Shown piece by piece: positions 32,492 through 40,547 of a stretch of 43,298 nucleotides of DNA; within the stretch, counting starts at the first letter, position 1, and each line of letters opens with the position of its first letter. Under the pieces are notes generated by a model, which was not told where the DNA came from, searched no databases, and saw only the letters and a list, made by a program, of their open reading frames with translations. Made by a program: the position numbers and the translations under genes. Source of the stretch: Anaerolineae bacterium (GTDB lineage Bacteria; Chloroflexota; Anaerolineae; Aggregatilineales; Phototrophicaceae); NCBI GenBank assembly GCA_020849765.1, contig JADLAY010000086.1:1-43298 (forward strand). Direction: 5' to 3'.

Positions 32492-33592
32492 TCAGGTTGC
32501 CCAGACGATGTTCCGCGAGCGGGCAATGCTGGCGTATTCGTCCAGCTGCGCCTGCGTGTACGAGAGCATGTCCTGCACACCCTCGCGGTAATGGGCCGCG
32601 TACCATTTGGCCGTCAGGCGGGCGACCTCGTCGATGTTCATCGTCGGCAGCCAGCCGAGGTCGTGCAGCGCTTTATCGCAGTTGAGCTTGAGTAGCCCGG
32701 CCTCGTGGAAGCCCGGCGGCTCGACCTCGCGGATCGGCTGTTCGAGCGCGCCGAACTCCCAGTGCTGGGTCAGCTTGGCCAGCAGATCGCGCACGGAATA
32801 GCTGCGCTCGACCGGACCGAAGTTGTACGGCTCGCCGTTGAGTTCCTTGCGCTGGTAAAGCTGTGCGCCCAGGTGCAGATAACCGCTGAGCGGTTCGAGC
32901 ACGTGCTGCCACGGACGTGTCGCGCGCGGCGCACGGATCTCCAGCGTCTGGTCGGTGCCCCAGGCGCGGAAGGCATCCGGCACGATGCGGTTGGCCGCCC
33001 AGTCGCCGCCGCCGATCACGTTACCGGCGCGGGTCGAGGCGACGCGTACGTTCGACTCTGGCCGCTTGAAGAACGAGTGATAGTAGGTCTTGATGATCAG
33101 CTCCGCGCCACCCTTGGACGCGCTGTACGGGTCGCGCCCGCCGACCGGGTCGGTCTCGCGGTATCCCCAGACCCACTCGACGTTGTCGTAGCACTTGTCG
33201 CTCGTGATCATGATGGCGGTGCACTCGTGATTGCTGCGGCGCAGCGCTTCCAGCACGTGGGCGGTGCCCATGATGTTGGTCGCCAGCGTGCTGACCGGGT
33301 CATCGTAGGAGATGCTCACGATCGGCTGGGCGGCGAGGTGGAAGACGAAATCCGGGCGCACCTCGGCGATGCGGCGTTCGATGCTGGCGAGATCGTTGAC
33401 GTCGTGCTCGAAGTAGGTGATGCGCTCCCGCAGGCCGCACAGGTCGAACATGGCGGGCGTCGTCGGCACTTCGTTGGAGATGCCGTAGACCTCCGCGCCG
33501 AGCTGTAGCAGCCAGACGGTCAGCCAGGAGCCTTTGAAACCGGTATTGCCGGTGACGAGCACTTTCTTGCCCTGATAGACATCGTTGAACAT
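32492..33592 (-). CDS. rfbG: CDP-glucose 4,6-dehydratase
   Basis: A 366-residue NAD-dependent enzyme that converts CDP-glucose to CDP-4-keto-6-deoxyglucose, the branch point to 3,6-dideoxyhexoses and related deoxysugars. The NAD motif GNTGFKG is at residues 15-21, the active-site TSDK is at 130-133, and Tyr156/Lys160 are the YSASK pair. The motif RAGNVIGGGDWAANRIVPD is a hallmark of RfbG over dTDP- and GDP-specific homologues, and length fits the roughly 360-residue family. ATG 33592 is chosen over TTG 33613 because AAAGGGAT is correctly placed for it. It lies directly downstream of rfbF, whose product makes its substrate, with a hairpin between them. Confidence 0.93.
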   Translation of the reverse strand: MFNDVYQGKKVLVTGNTGFKGSWLTVWLLQLGAEVYGISNEVPTTPAMFDLCGLRERITYFEHDVNDLASIERRIAEVRPDFVFHLAAQPIVSISYDDPVSTLATNIMGTAHVLEALRRSNHECTAIMITSDKCYDNVEWVWGYRETDPVGGRDPYSASKGGAELIIKTYYHSFFKRPESNVRVASTRAGNVIGGGDWAANRIVPDAFRAWGTDQTLEIRAPRATRPWQHVLEPLSGYLHLGAQLYQRKELNGEPYNFGPVERSYSVRDLLAKLTQHWEFGALEQPIREVEPPGFHEAGLLKLNCDKALHDLGWLPTMNIDEVARLTAKWYAAHYREGVQDMLSYTQAQLDEYASIARSRNIVWAT

Positions 33593-33619
33593 GCCGTCGT
33601 GTATCCCTTTCAACGGTGA

Positions 33620-33662
33620 TTAGTCACAAACAAATCGAAGGGCGAACCGGCGGCTCGCCCTT
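33620..33662 (-). terminator. Intergenic hairpin between rfbF and rfbG
   Basis: AAGGGCGA (33638-33645) and TCGCCCTT (33655-33662) form a perfect 8-bp stem with a nine-base loop; on the minus strand CGATTTGTTTG follows. It lies 35 bases after the rfbF stop and 46 before the rfbG start. It may attenuate read-through, or partly separate the two transcripts. Confidence 0.6.
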
Positions 33663-33696
33663 ATCAACACCATACAACAGATTGAAGCGAATAGAA

Positions 33697-34527
33697 CTAT
33701 GCGTTGTTGGCAACGCCGTTGGCAGGGACGGGCGCCACGCTGGCCGGGTCGATGACCCATGGCGCGTTGCCGGACTCCCACAGGCCTTGCAGCAGCGTCT
33801 TGTCGCGCAGGGTATCCATGCACTGCCAGAACGAGTCGTGCTTGTAGGCCATCAGTTCGCCATCGTCGGCCATCTTTTCCAGCGGGATGCGCTCCCAGTA
33901 GGTGTCGTAATCGTCGACGTAGTCGATGGCGCCGGGTTCGAGGCAGAAGAACCCGCCGTTGATCCAGCCCACGTCGAACTGCGATTTCTCGGCAAAGCGG
34001 CGCACGTTGTTGCCCTCGAATTCGAGCACGCCGAAGCGCGCCGGAGGACGCACGGCGGTCATCGTCGCCAGCTTGCCATGGCCCTTGTGATATTCATACA
34101 GGTTGCGGATGTGGACGTCGGAGACGCCGTCGCCGTAGGTCAGCATGAACGTCTTGTCGCCGATCACGCCGAGATCGCGCAGGCGCTTGATGCGTCCGCC
34201 GGTCATCGTGTGCAGGCCGGTATCGACCAGCTCGACCGTCCAATCCAGATTGCGCTCGCCTCTGGCGGTCATGCTGCCGTTTTTGAAGTCGAATGTCATG
34301 TCACCGTGGAGCGAATAATAGTCGTGGAAATAGCGCTTGATGTATTCACCCTTATAACCCAGGGCGACGACAAAGTGCTTGAACCCATGCGCGGCATAAA
34401 TGTTCATGATGTGCCACAAGATGGGGCGGCCACCGATTTCGACCATTGGTTTTGGCCGAATTTCCGTCTCTTCTGCCAGCCGTGTGCCGAACCCACCTGC
34501 CAGAAGGACAACCTTTACATCTTCCAT
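33697..34527 (-). CDS. rfbF: Glucose-1-phosphate cytidylyltransferase
   Basis: A 276-residue enzyme that joins CTP and glucose-1-phosphate to give CDP-glucose. The nucleotidyltransferase signature GGFGTRL is at residues 11-17 with RPKP at 24-27. LTYGDGVSDV, a TAVRPPARFGVLEF strand and GWINGGFFCLEPGAIDY are characteristic of RfbF. The length is slightly above the roughly 257 residues of the enterobacterial enzyme, through a short C-terminal tail (ASVAPVPANGVANNA). ATG 34527 has GGGGG about eight bases upstream; the longer frame to 34557 is rejected. It is divergent from the GDP-mannose epimerase gene across a 260-base gap. The final sugar product is not coded here. Confidence 0.93.
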   Translation of the reverse strand: MEDVKVVLLAGGFGTRLAEETEIRPKPMVEIGGRPILWHIMNIYAAHGFKHFVVALGYKGEYIKRYFHDYYSLHGDMTFDFKNGSMTARGERNLDWTVELVDTGLHTMTGGRIKRLRDLGVIGDKTFMLTYGDGVSDVHIRNLYEYHKGHGKLATMTAVRPPARFGVLEFEGNNVRRFAEKSQFDVGWINGGFFCLEPGAIDYVDDYDTYWERIPLEKMADDGELMAYKHDSFWQCMDTLRDKTLLQGLWESGNAPWVIDPASVAPVPANGVANNA

Positions 34528-34596
34528 CCGCGTACCCCCGTTGAACCGTATGAACACGATGAGGCTGAATAAGCTCTTTTCTCACGATAGCCGGAA

Positions 34597-34626
34597 GGCC
34601 TATCCTTCACATAAAAATCATAGGCC
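34597..34626. promoter_or_regulatory. Inverted repeat in the rfbF / GME divergent spacer
   Basis: GGCCTAT (34597-34603) and ATAGGCC (34620-34626) are exact reverse complements with a 16-base AT-rich spacer. It lies between two divergently transcribed sugar-nucleotide genes and could be a shared operator; a chance repeat is possible. Confidence 0.3.
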
Positions 34627-34788
34627 AGAAGCAGGCAGATACAACATGAGAAACTCGTCATGGCAGCGATAGGGTATTGAAAGGTGAGCGTCGTGCATGT
34701 TTAATGGATAGAAAGGTCAGTCCGCGATCATTATGACAGCATTCTCACGCGGTTCATGGCCAGGGAGTATTCTCCAAAGGAGATGGAC

Positions 34789-35820
34789 GTGGCACAGACA
34801 AGAGTACTCGTCACCGGCGCGGGTGGCTTCATCGGGCATCATCTGGTGACGTATCTGAAACGGCTTGGCTACTGGGTACGCGGTGTCGACCTGAAATACC
34901 CGGAGTATGCGCCGACCGATGCCGACGAGTTCGAGATCCTCGACCTGCGACGCTGGGATAACTGCCTGCAGGCGACGCGCGGCATCGACGAGGTCTTCGC
35001 GCTGGCGGCGGACATGGGCGGCATGGGCTACATTTCGGCCAACCACGCCACCATCCTGCACAGCAACATCCTGATCAGCACGCACACGCTCGAAGCCGCC
35101 CGTCTGAACGGCGTTCAGCGTTATCTCTACACGTCGTCGGCCTGCGTCTATCCCGAATACCGCCAGACCGAGACGGACATTGCAGCGCTCAAGGAAGACG
35201 ATGCCTACCCCGCCCAGCCGCAGGATGCCTATGGCTGGGAGAAGCTCGTCACCGAGCGCATGTGCACGCACTACTACGAAGACTACGGCATGGAGACGCG
35301 CATCGTCCGCTTCCACAACATCTTCGGCCCGCTGGGCACGTGGACGGGCGGGCGCGAAAAGGCCCCGGCAGCCATCAGCCGCAAGGTGGCGATGGCGAAA
35401 CTGACCGGCGGCAGCGAGATCGAAGTCTGGGGCGACGGCGAGCAGACGCGCTCGTTCTGCTACATCGACGACTGCCTGGTCGGCATCCACAAGCTGATCC
35501 GCTCGGATTATCACGAGCCGCTCAACCTGGGGCAGGATCGCATGGTGACGATCAACGAGCTGGTCGACATCATCGCCGACATCGCCGGCATCGAAGTCAG
35601 CAAGCGCCACATCCCCGGCCCGCAGGGCGTGCGCGGGCGCAACTCCGATAACACCCGCCTGCGCGAAGTGCTCGGTTGGGTGCCGGAAGTCAGCCTGGAA
35701 GATGGCCTGCGCCGCACCTACAACTGGATCGAAGACGAGGTGCGCGAGAAGATGGGCATGCCGCGCAAGTCCGCCTCACTGGCGACCGAGGTCGCTCACA
35801 GCGAACTCATGGCGAAGTAG
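34789..35820 (+). CDS. gme: GDP-mannose 3,5-epimerase homologue
   Basis: A 343-residue extended SDR that aligns closely with plant GDP-mannose 3,5-epimerase, which makes GDP-L-galactose/L-gulose from GDP-mannose. The NAD motif TGAGGFIG is at residues 9-16. AADMGGMGYIS, SSACVYPE, PQDAYGWEK and GREKAPAA all match the family. With a constant offset of 26, the catalytic residues of the Arabidopsis enzyme fall exactly on Cys119, Tyr148, Lys152 and Lys191 here, so the gene should be active. The GTG at 34789 is chosen because AAAGGAG lies six bases upstream, whereas the ATGs at 34756 and 34783 lack a correctly spaced site. It is divergent from rfbF. The GDP-mannose supply and the downstream transferase are not in this window. 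Confidence 0.92.
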   Translation: MAQTRVLVTGAGGFIGHHLVTYLKRLGYWVRGVDLKYPEYAPTDADEFEILDLRRWDNCLQATRGIDEVFALAADMGGMGYISANHATILHSNILISTHTLEAARLNGVQRYLYTSSACVYPEYRQTETDIAALKEDDAYPAQPQDAYGWEKLVTERMCTHYYEDYGMETRIVRFHNIFGPLGTWTGGREKAPAAISRKVAMAKLTGGSEIEVWGDGEQTRSFCYIDDCLVGIHKLIRSDYHEPLNLGQDRMVTINELVDIIADIAGIEVSKRHIPGPQGVRGRNSDNTRLREVLGWVPEVSLEDGLRRTYNWIEDEVREKMGMPRKSASLATEVAHSELMAK

Positions 35821-35847
35821 CGACCATCACAGCGCCACGATAGAATC

Positions 35848-35880
35848 CAGGGTCACGGACATACGTGGCCCTGTTTGTTT
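35848..35880 (+). terminator. Rho-independent terminator of the GME gene
   Basis: CAGGGTCACG (35848-35857) and CGTGGCCCTG (35864-35873) pair with one G-U around a six-base loop, followed by TTTGTTT. It is 28 bases after the stop. Confidence 0.75.
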
Positions 35881-35932
35881 CCTCATGCGGAGGATGGGCG
35901 CTGCGGGCGCGCTCTAGGCACAGACATTGCGC

Positions 35933-36499
35933 TCAGGGAGTATCCGCCATGTACAGGCAGGCGAAGGGCATCAGCCCCAGCCCAGGTTGACTTTCGAGTT
36001 CCTGGGCTGTGTAGAAGCTCTCGAAGAAGGTCGTCGGCACAACGGTCACGACCGTATAGCCTTCGGTCGCCGGACAATCTTCGGGCGTGGCAGGCTCATT
36101 CTGGACCAGGCGCACAAGCACGAGAGAATCATCGCCGGACGCGGATAAAGTGCCTGTTTGATCGGAGCGCAGGCAGAGACTGGCCGAGGTTTCCAGTTCA
36201 TCGTCCAGTGAGCGGCACAGCTCGCTGCCACCCGTGGGCACGATCGTCGAACAGTCCGCAGGAACTTGATCAGTGCTCCAGTCCTCATAAAGCACACGAG
36301 CCATGTACCAGCCACACTGCCACGCACGTTCGGTCGCCCCTTCGAATTCCGGAATATTGCAGCGTCCATCACCCCAGAGCTGGCCTTCGTCACATAAATT
36401 ATTCGGTGATGCGGCGTCGTCTTGTGCGGCGACCAAGACAGCACCCACCAGCATGAGCACCAGCGATGCAAACACGATGACAAATGAATGCTTTTTCAT
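35933..36499 (-). CDS. Secreted cysteine-rich protein of unknown function
   Basis: A 188-residue protein that I do not recognise. It starts with a clear Sec signal peptide (MKKHSF..VFASLVLMLVGAVLVAAQ|DD). The mature part has eight cysteines (in LCDEG, RCNIP, WQCGW, ADCST, LCRSL, LCLRS, DCPAT, ACLYM), an even number consistent with four disulfides in an exported protein, and an acidic composition. ATG 36499 is preceded by TGGGGG; an alternative ATG at 36511 would add four residues. Its neighbours give no functional hint, and it is separated from the GME gene by a terminator. A binding or surface role is only inferred. Confidence 0.7.
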   Translation of the reverse strand: MKKHSFVIVFASLVLMLVGAVLVAAQDDAASPNNLCDEGQLWGDGRCNIPEFEGATERAWQCGWYMARVLYEDWSTDQVPADCSTIVPTGGSELCRSLDDELETSASLCLRSDQTGTLSASGDDSLVLVRLVQNEPATPEDCPATEGYTVVTVVPTTFFESFYTAQELESQPGLGLMPFACLYMADTP

Positions 36500-36720
36500 A
36501 ATGGCCCCCAAATGCAGTAAAGCCCTGCTTGATCATAGGGAACATATGACTGCGCGAATCGTTAACAAAATATACGTTCATACAACTTCCACAATGGGCC
36601 GCTCGCGCGAAAGGATCGTCCGCATGAAAGTTGAGTCCATCATGCACACGCGGATGCTTCACACATCACGACACACATCGCATACAGTACCAACGAACAA
36701 TCCGCCTGAAAGGTCGCCTT

Positions 36721-37107
36721 ATGCCCGATGCGAAGATCACCGGCCATGCGCCCGTGCTGCTGGTCAAAGATGTGCGCACGGCGGCGCAGTATTATGGGGA
36801 TAAGCTCGGCTTCCGGGCACAGGAGTTCTTCGGCGCGCCGGTCAATTTCGCCATCCTCCGCCGTGACGGCCTGACGCTCATGCTCGGCCAGGCCGAGGAC
36901 GATGCGCCGATCGTACCCAACTGGCAGCGCAGCCACGGCCTGTGGAACGTTTACTTCTGGGTCGACGACGTGGACGCGATCTATGCCGAGTTCCAGGCCA
37001 GTGGCGCAGTCATCGACTACACGCTAGGCATCAAGCCCTATGGCGTGAAAGAATTCGGCGTCCAGGATGTCGACGGCTATGACATCGCCTTCGGCCAGAT
37101 CTTGTAG
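36721..37107 (+). CDS. VOC/glyoxalase-bleomycin resistance family protein
   Basis: A 128-residue single-domain protein of the vicinal oxygen chelate fold. The two beta-alpha-beta-beta-beta units are seen as HAPVLLVKDVRTAAQYYGDKLGF ... ILRRDGLTLMLGQ and then LWNVYFWVDDVDAIYAEF ... VKEFGVQDVDGYDIAFGQ. The metal ligand positions (a His in HAPVLLV and acidic residues in the second half) are plausible. Members either bind metal and isomerise or dioxygenate small molecules or sequester drugs. ATG 36721 is selected because AAAGGT lies upstream and the upstream frame has no domain content. It stands alone, divergent from the secreted protein gene, so the substrate cannot be named. Confidence 0.82.
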   Translation: MPDAKITGHAPVLLVKDVRTAAQYYGDKLGFRAQEFFGAPVNFAILRRDGLTLMLGQAEDDAPIVPNWQRSHGLWNVYFWVDDVDAIYAEFQASGAVIDYTLGIKPYGVKEFGVQDVDGYDIAFGQIL

Positions 37108-37201
37108 GCTGCCCACCGCGTAAATTCCTCCGGATCACCCATTTCACGGCGCGCATCCCCGGTTATGCTATGGACATGATCGACCCTGCGGAGACTCTCT
37201 C

Positions 37202-38602
37202 ATGCGACGCGCCGCCATCGCCCTCACCCTCGCGCTGTTCCTCGTGCTGACGTTCACGGCCCAGGCTCAGAGTGCAAGACCTTACTTCGTCATCATCGAC
37301 AACAACCTGACCGTCATCTACCCGGATGGCGCGCTGCAGCCGTTGACGGCGCGCCCGGCCAATCGCATCACAGCCTGGCAACTGGCGGATCGTGACGTGC
37401 ATCCGTCGCCGGACGGCAATTTCGTCGTCTACCGCGACGTGCCGGATTACGCCGCCGATGCCTGGAACGCCAACCAGACCGGCAACATCGGCGAACTGCC
37501 GAGCGATCTGTACCTGATCGACCTGCGAACCGGCGCCGAGACGCCGCTGGCGACGCATCCGGGCGGGACAGGCTGGGCCAACAGCGCTCACTTCTACCGC
37601 GCGAATAAAGATACTGCGGCCTGGTCGCCCGATAGCCGTCTGTTCGCCTATGTCGAGACGAGCTCCGCGCCCAGCAGGCCGTCCACCGCGCGCCTGATCG
37701 TCTACGACATCGCCAGCGGCACGAGCGCGATCTGGCGTGAGTGGGACGCGTCGCTCAGCCTGTCGTCGCGTCTGCAATGGACGGCGGAGGGCTTGCAGCA
37801 GGGCACGATCCGCTTCGACATGGACGGCGACATCGTCAACCAGGTCTATCTGTACGACGACATGCAGGCCCTCTATCCCGTGCGCCTGGATGGACACGAT
37901 TATGTGGCGGTGGCGCCAGTCAGCAGCCCGGAAGCCGAGGGCGTCGTCCACCTGATCGATCTCGATACGGGCGATCTGTTTGAGACGCCCGGCTACGTGT
38001 CCATCGTCGCCAGCGCCGCGCCGGAGTCTTCGCTTGTGCTGCTTGACTACACGAACGACACGCGTCCAGCCGGAGTCTTCACAGCTGATGGCCACTTTCT
38101 ATTCGCGGCGACCAACCAACCGCCCTACCCGGTCGAATTCGTCCTGGCACCGGACGGATCGTACTTCGCCTATCACGAAGTCGGCCAGGGCGCGCGTGGC
38201 ACGCTGATCGTCGATGCGAGCGGCACTGAACAACGGGTCGACGGCAGGATGGCCGCCTGGGGCGATGACATCTACACGGTGTTCAATCCCGACGGCGCGC
38301 TGGATCTGCAACCGACGTCGCTGTTCGAGACATCCACCGCCTGTGGCAGCTTACCCGCAGTCGGGCTTGTGCGCGGCGGCAGCGGCATCGTGCTCGGCGA
38401 GCTGCCCAACCGGCTGCGCAGCGCCCCAGGCATCAATGCGACGATCATGAGCATGATCCCGGTCGGCGAAACGTTCACCGTGGTCGAGGGACAGCAAGGC
38501 GTTTGCCGCGACGGCATCCGCTGGGCGCAGGTCAGCTACGACGGCAAGCTGGGCTGGACCGCCGAGCGCGCGGGCGGCGACCGCTTCATCGCCCCGCGAT
38601 GA
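37202..38602 (+). CDS. Secreted beta-propeller protein with C-terminal SH3b domain, copy 1
   Basis: A 466-residue protein. A Sec signal peptide (MRRAAIALTLALFLVLTFTAQAQ) is followed by propeller-like blades (YFVIIDNNLTVIYPDGALQ, DVHPSPDGNFVVYRDVPDYA, AAWSPDSRLFAYVETS, FVLAPDGSYFAYHEVG) and a final bacterial SH3-type domain from about residue 395 (GELPNRLRSAPGINA ... GETFTVVEGQQGVCRDGIRW ... GKLGWTAERAG). SH3b domains often bind cell-wall glycans, so the protein may be held at the surface while the propeller binds a partner. It is a full-length paralogue of the next gene, with which it shares the YRDVP, IDLDTG and VVEGQQ.VC segments. GGAG lies upstream of ATG 37202. No catalytic motif is visible. 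Confidence 0.8.
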   Translation: MRRAAIALTLALFLVLTFTAQAQSARPYFVIIDNNLTVIYPDGALQPLTARPANRITAWQLADRDVHPSPDGNFVVYRDVPDYAADAWNANQTGNIGELPSDLYLIDLRTGAETPLATHPGGTGWANSAHFYRANKDTAAWSPDSRLFAYVETSSAPSRPSTARLIVYDIASGTSAIWREWDASLSLSSRLQWTAEGLQQGTIRFDMDGDIVNQVYLYDDMQALYPVRLDGHDYVAVAPVSSPEAEGVVHLIDLDTGDLFETPGYVSIVASAAPESSLVLLDYTNDTRPAGVFTADGHFLFAATNQPPYPVEFVLAPDGSYFAYHEVGQGARGTLIVDASGTEQRVDGRMAAWGDDIYTVFNPDGALDLQPTSLFETSTACGSLPAVGLVRGGSGIVLGELPNRLRSAPGINATIMSMIPVGETFTVVEGQQGVCRDGIRWAQVSYDGKLGWTAERAGGDRFIAPR

Positions 38603-38918
38603 TTCACAGCATACGCATGACGTAGGGACGGCATTCTTGCCGTCCGCACGGCGGACGCGATGAATCGCGTCCCTACAACGGTCGATCCAATTCGTAGGGA
38701 CGAACCGCCACGTTCTGGGCTGCGTGCACGGCGGACGCGATGAATCGCGTCCCTACGAATCGATCCCCCGCTGATCGCGGCCTCAATGGTCATTTGTCGC
38801 TATAATCCCCGGCACGGGCGTAGAATGAGATGAGACGCCGGTGCCGCGCGTGCGTGCACGGCCATAGAGTGCTTTCTTCTTTGGATAAGCGCTTTTTCAA
38901 CCGAGGGGAGCATCCGGG
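38603..38918. other. Spacer with tandem palindromic repeats
   Basis: About 316 bases between the two propeller-SH3b genes. It holds two units of a GTAGGGACG-type palindrome (listed separately) and then ordinary leader sequence, with GAGGGGAG (38903-38910) eight bases before the next start. Confidence 0.5.
38621..38757. repeat. Short palindrome family C: two tandem units ending in CGTAGGGACG / CGTCCCTACG
   Basis: Unit 1 spans 38621-38676, starting CGTAGGGACG and ending CGTCCCTAC; unit 2 spans 38693-38757 with exact inverted ends CGTAGGGACG (38693-38702) and CGTCCCTACG (38748-38757). Both share the internal GCGGACGCGATGAATCGCG hairpin. A further partial relative lies at 42192-42219. The units sit between two paralogous genes and encode nothing. 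Confidence 0.65.
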
Positions 38919-40379
38919 ATGGATAGACGATTCACACTGAGCACTGATGTCCCGACCATCCTCCTGATGCTGCTTCTGTTCTGCCTGGTCGCACCGGGGT
39001 TGATCCCGGCCCGCGCTCAGTCCGACGAGCCGCCGACGATCGCTCTGATCGATGGCGATCTGTATCTGCTGCAGCGCGACGGAACCCGGCAGCAACTGAC
39101 AACGCGCCCGGATGATCGCAAGCAGGCCTACGCGCTGCGTAGTGCGGACGTCTTCCCCTCGCCGGACGGGCGCTACGTCGTCTACCGCGACGTGCCGGAG
39201 TTCGTCGCCGATGCCCTGCTCAACAATGAGATCGCAAGCGCGGCGGAGCTGCCGACCGATCTGTTCCTGATCGACGTGGCGAGCGGCGAAGAGATCCGGT
39301 TTGCCGCACATGCGCCGGATACAGTCTACCGCGGCGGGCGGCTCGTCTACCGGGCGGGCTTCGGCCACGCCGCCTCGTGGTCGCCTGCGGGTGATCTGTT
39401 CGTCTACATCGAGCGCGTCCGCGTGCCGAACAACCCCGAACGCCAACAACTGCTCACCTACAACGCCGTCAGCCATGAGGACAATCTGCTGGCGCAGGTC
39501 GTCGCGCCGGATACGCTGCCGCAGATTCTGACGTGGACGGCGCTCGGCATCGTCAACGGATCGACCGTCTACGACGACGACGGCAAGCCGGTGGAGACGC
39601 CCTTCATGCACGGCGACGTCGTGGCCGAGTATCCGTTCCTGCTCGACGGCAGCACCTACGTGACCGTCCAGCGCGAGGGGCATCCCGCGCCGGAAGGCTC
39701 GGTCTACATGTTCGATTTGAGCACCGGGGAATACTTCAGCGCCGACGGCTACGCCTCGATCGTCAGCATGAATGCGCCGAATACGTCGCTCGTACTGCTC
39801 GATTATCTCAGCAGCACCAGCCCGGAAGGCATCTATGCGCAGAATGGCGAGCGCGTCTATCGCCCGCGCCATTCGTCGCCCTTCCCGGTCGATTTCTCGC
39901 TGTCGCCCGACGGCACGCAGGTCAGCTTCGTCGAGATTGGCAGCGGCTCGCGCGGCTCGGTGATCGTCGATGCGCAGGGTGAAGAGACGCCGGTGGCGGG
40001 TGTGCAGATCCTCGGCTGGGGCACGCCGCAGTTGACGCTGTTCAACCCCGGCCTACAGGTCGAACTGACGCCGACCACCGCCCTCGAGTCGGCGTTGGAG
40101 TGCGGCACGGCGACGCCGGATGAACTGCTGCCGGGCGACCGCGGCATCGTCCTGGGGCCAGATCCGAACCGGCTGCGGGCTGCGCCCAGCCTGGACGCCG
40201 AGCAGGTCGGCGTCATCCCCGGTGGCGAAGTATTCGACGTGGTTGAGGGTCAGCAGAATGTGTGCGCGGGCGGCTCGCGCTGGTTCCAGGTCACCTACGA
40301 CTTCCGCACGGGCTGGACGGCGGCGACCAGCGGCGAGCGGACATTGGTGCAGTCGCTCACTCAGCGCAACAACCGGTAG
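38919..40379 (+). CDS. Secreted beta-propeller protein with C-terminal SH3b domain, copy 2
   Basis: A 486-residue paralogue of the upstream gene. A signal peptide with a long hydrophobic core (TILLMLLLFCLVAPGLIPA) precedes blades such as IALIDGDLYLLQRDGTRQQL, DVFPSPDGRYVVYRDVPEF, AASWSPAGDLFVYIERV and FSLSPDGTQVSFVEIG. The C-terminal SH3b domain (DPNRLRAAPSLDAEQVGVIP ... VVEGQQNVCAGGSRWFQVTY ... FRTGWTAATSG) matches copy 1, including the Gln-Gln-x-Val-Cys segment whose cysteine probably pairs with that in ALECGT. GAGGGGAG eight bases upstream supports ATG 38919. The pair looks like a recent tandem duplication separated by a palindromic spacer. Its 3' end converges with, and slightly overlaps, a small minus-strand frame. 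Confidence 0.82.
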   Translation: MDRRFTLSTDVPTILLMLLLFCLVAPGLIPARAQSDEPPTIALIDGDLYLLQRDGTRQQLTTRPDDRKQAYALRSADVFPSPDGRYVVYRDVPEFVADALLNNEIASAAELPTDLFLIDVASGEEIRFAAHAPDTVYRGGRLVYRAGFGHAASWSPAGDLFVYIERVRVPNNPERQQLLTYNAVSHEDNLLAQVVAPDTLPQILTWTALGIVNGSTVYDDDGKPVETPFMHGDVVAEYPFLLDGSTYVTVQREGHPAPEGSVYMFDLSTGEYFSADGYASIVSMNAPNTSLVLLDYLSSTSPEGIYAQNGERVYRPRHSSPFPVDFSLSPDGTQVSFVEIGSGSRGSVIVDAQGEETPVAGVQILGWGTPQLTLFNPGLQVELTPTTALESALECGTATPDELLPGDRGIVLGPDPNRLRAAPSLDAEQVGVIPGGEVFDVVEGQQNVCAGGSRWFQVTYDFRTGWTAATSGERTLVQSLTQRNNR

Positions 40380-40537
40380 GCGGGCGCCCAGCGACGTTTC
40401 TCCGCCGGGGGGCGCAGCGCACGCAAACGGCGGTGCGCCCGGCGAAGCGCTTCCAGATCGGCCTCGTCGACGCCCAGGTAGACGCGCATGGGCACGAACT
40501 GCTGACGGCGAAGAATGGGCGCGATCTTCTCGATCAT
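40361..40537 (-). CDS. Possible small basic protein downstream of lhgO
   Basis: A 58-residue frame (MIEKIAPILRRQQFVPMRVY ... EADLEALRRAHRRLRALR) with a plausible helical, arginine-rich C-terminal half. Its ATG at 40537 is eight bases after the lhgO stop, so it could be translated by coupling. The last 19 bases overlap the convergent propeller gene tail to tail. I recognise no family, and the ribosome site is weak, so the call is tentative; it may be non-coding. Confidence 0.35.
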   Translation of the reverse strand: MIEKIAPILRRQQFVPMRVYLGVDEADLEALRRAHRRLRALRPPAEKRRWAPAYRLLR

Positions 40538-40547
40538 GATGACACCA

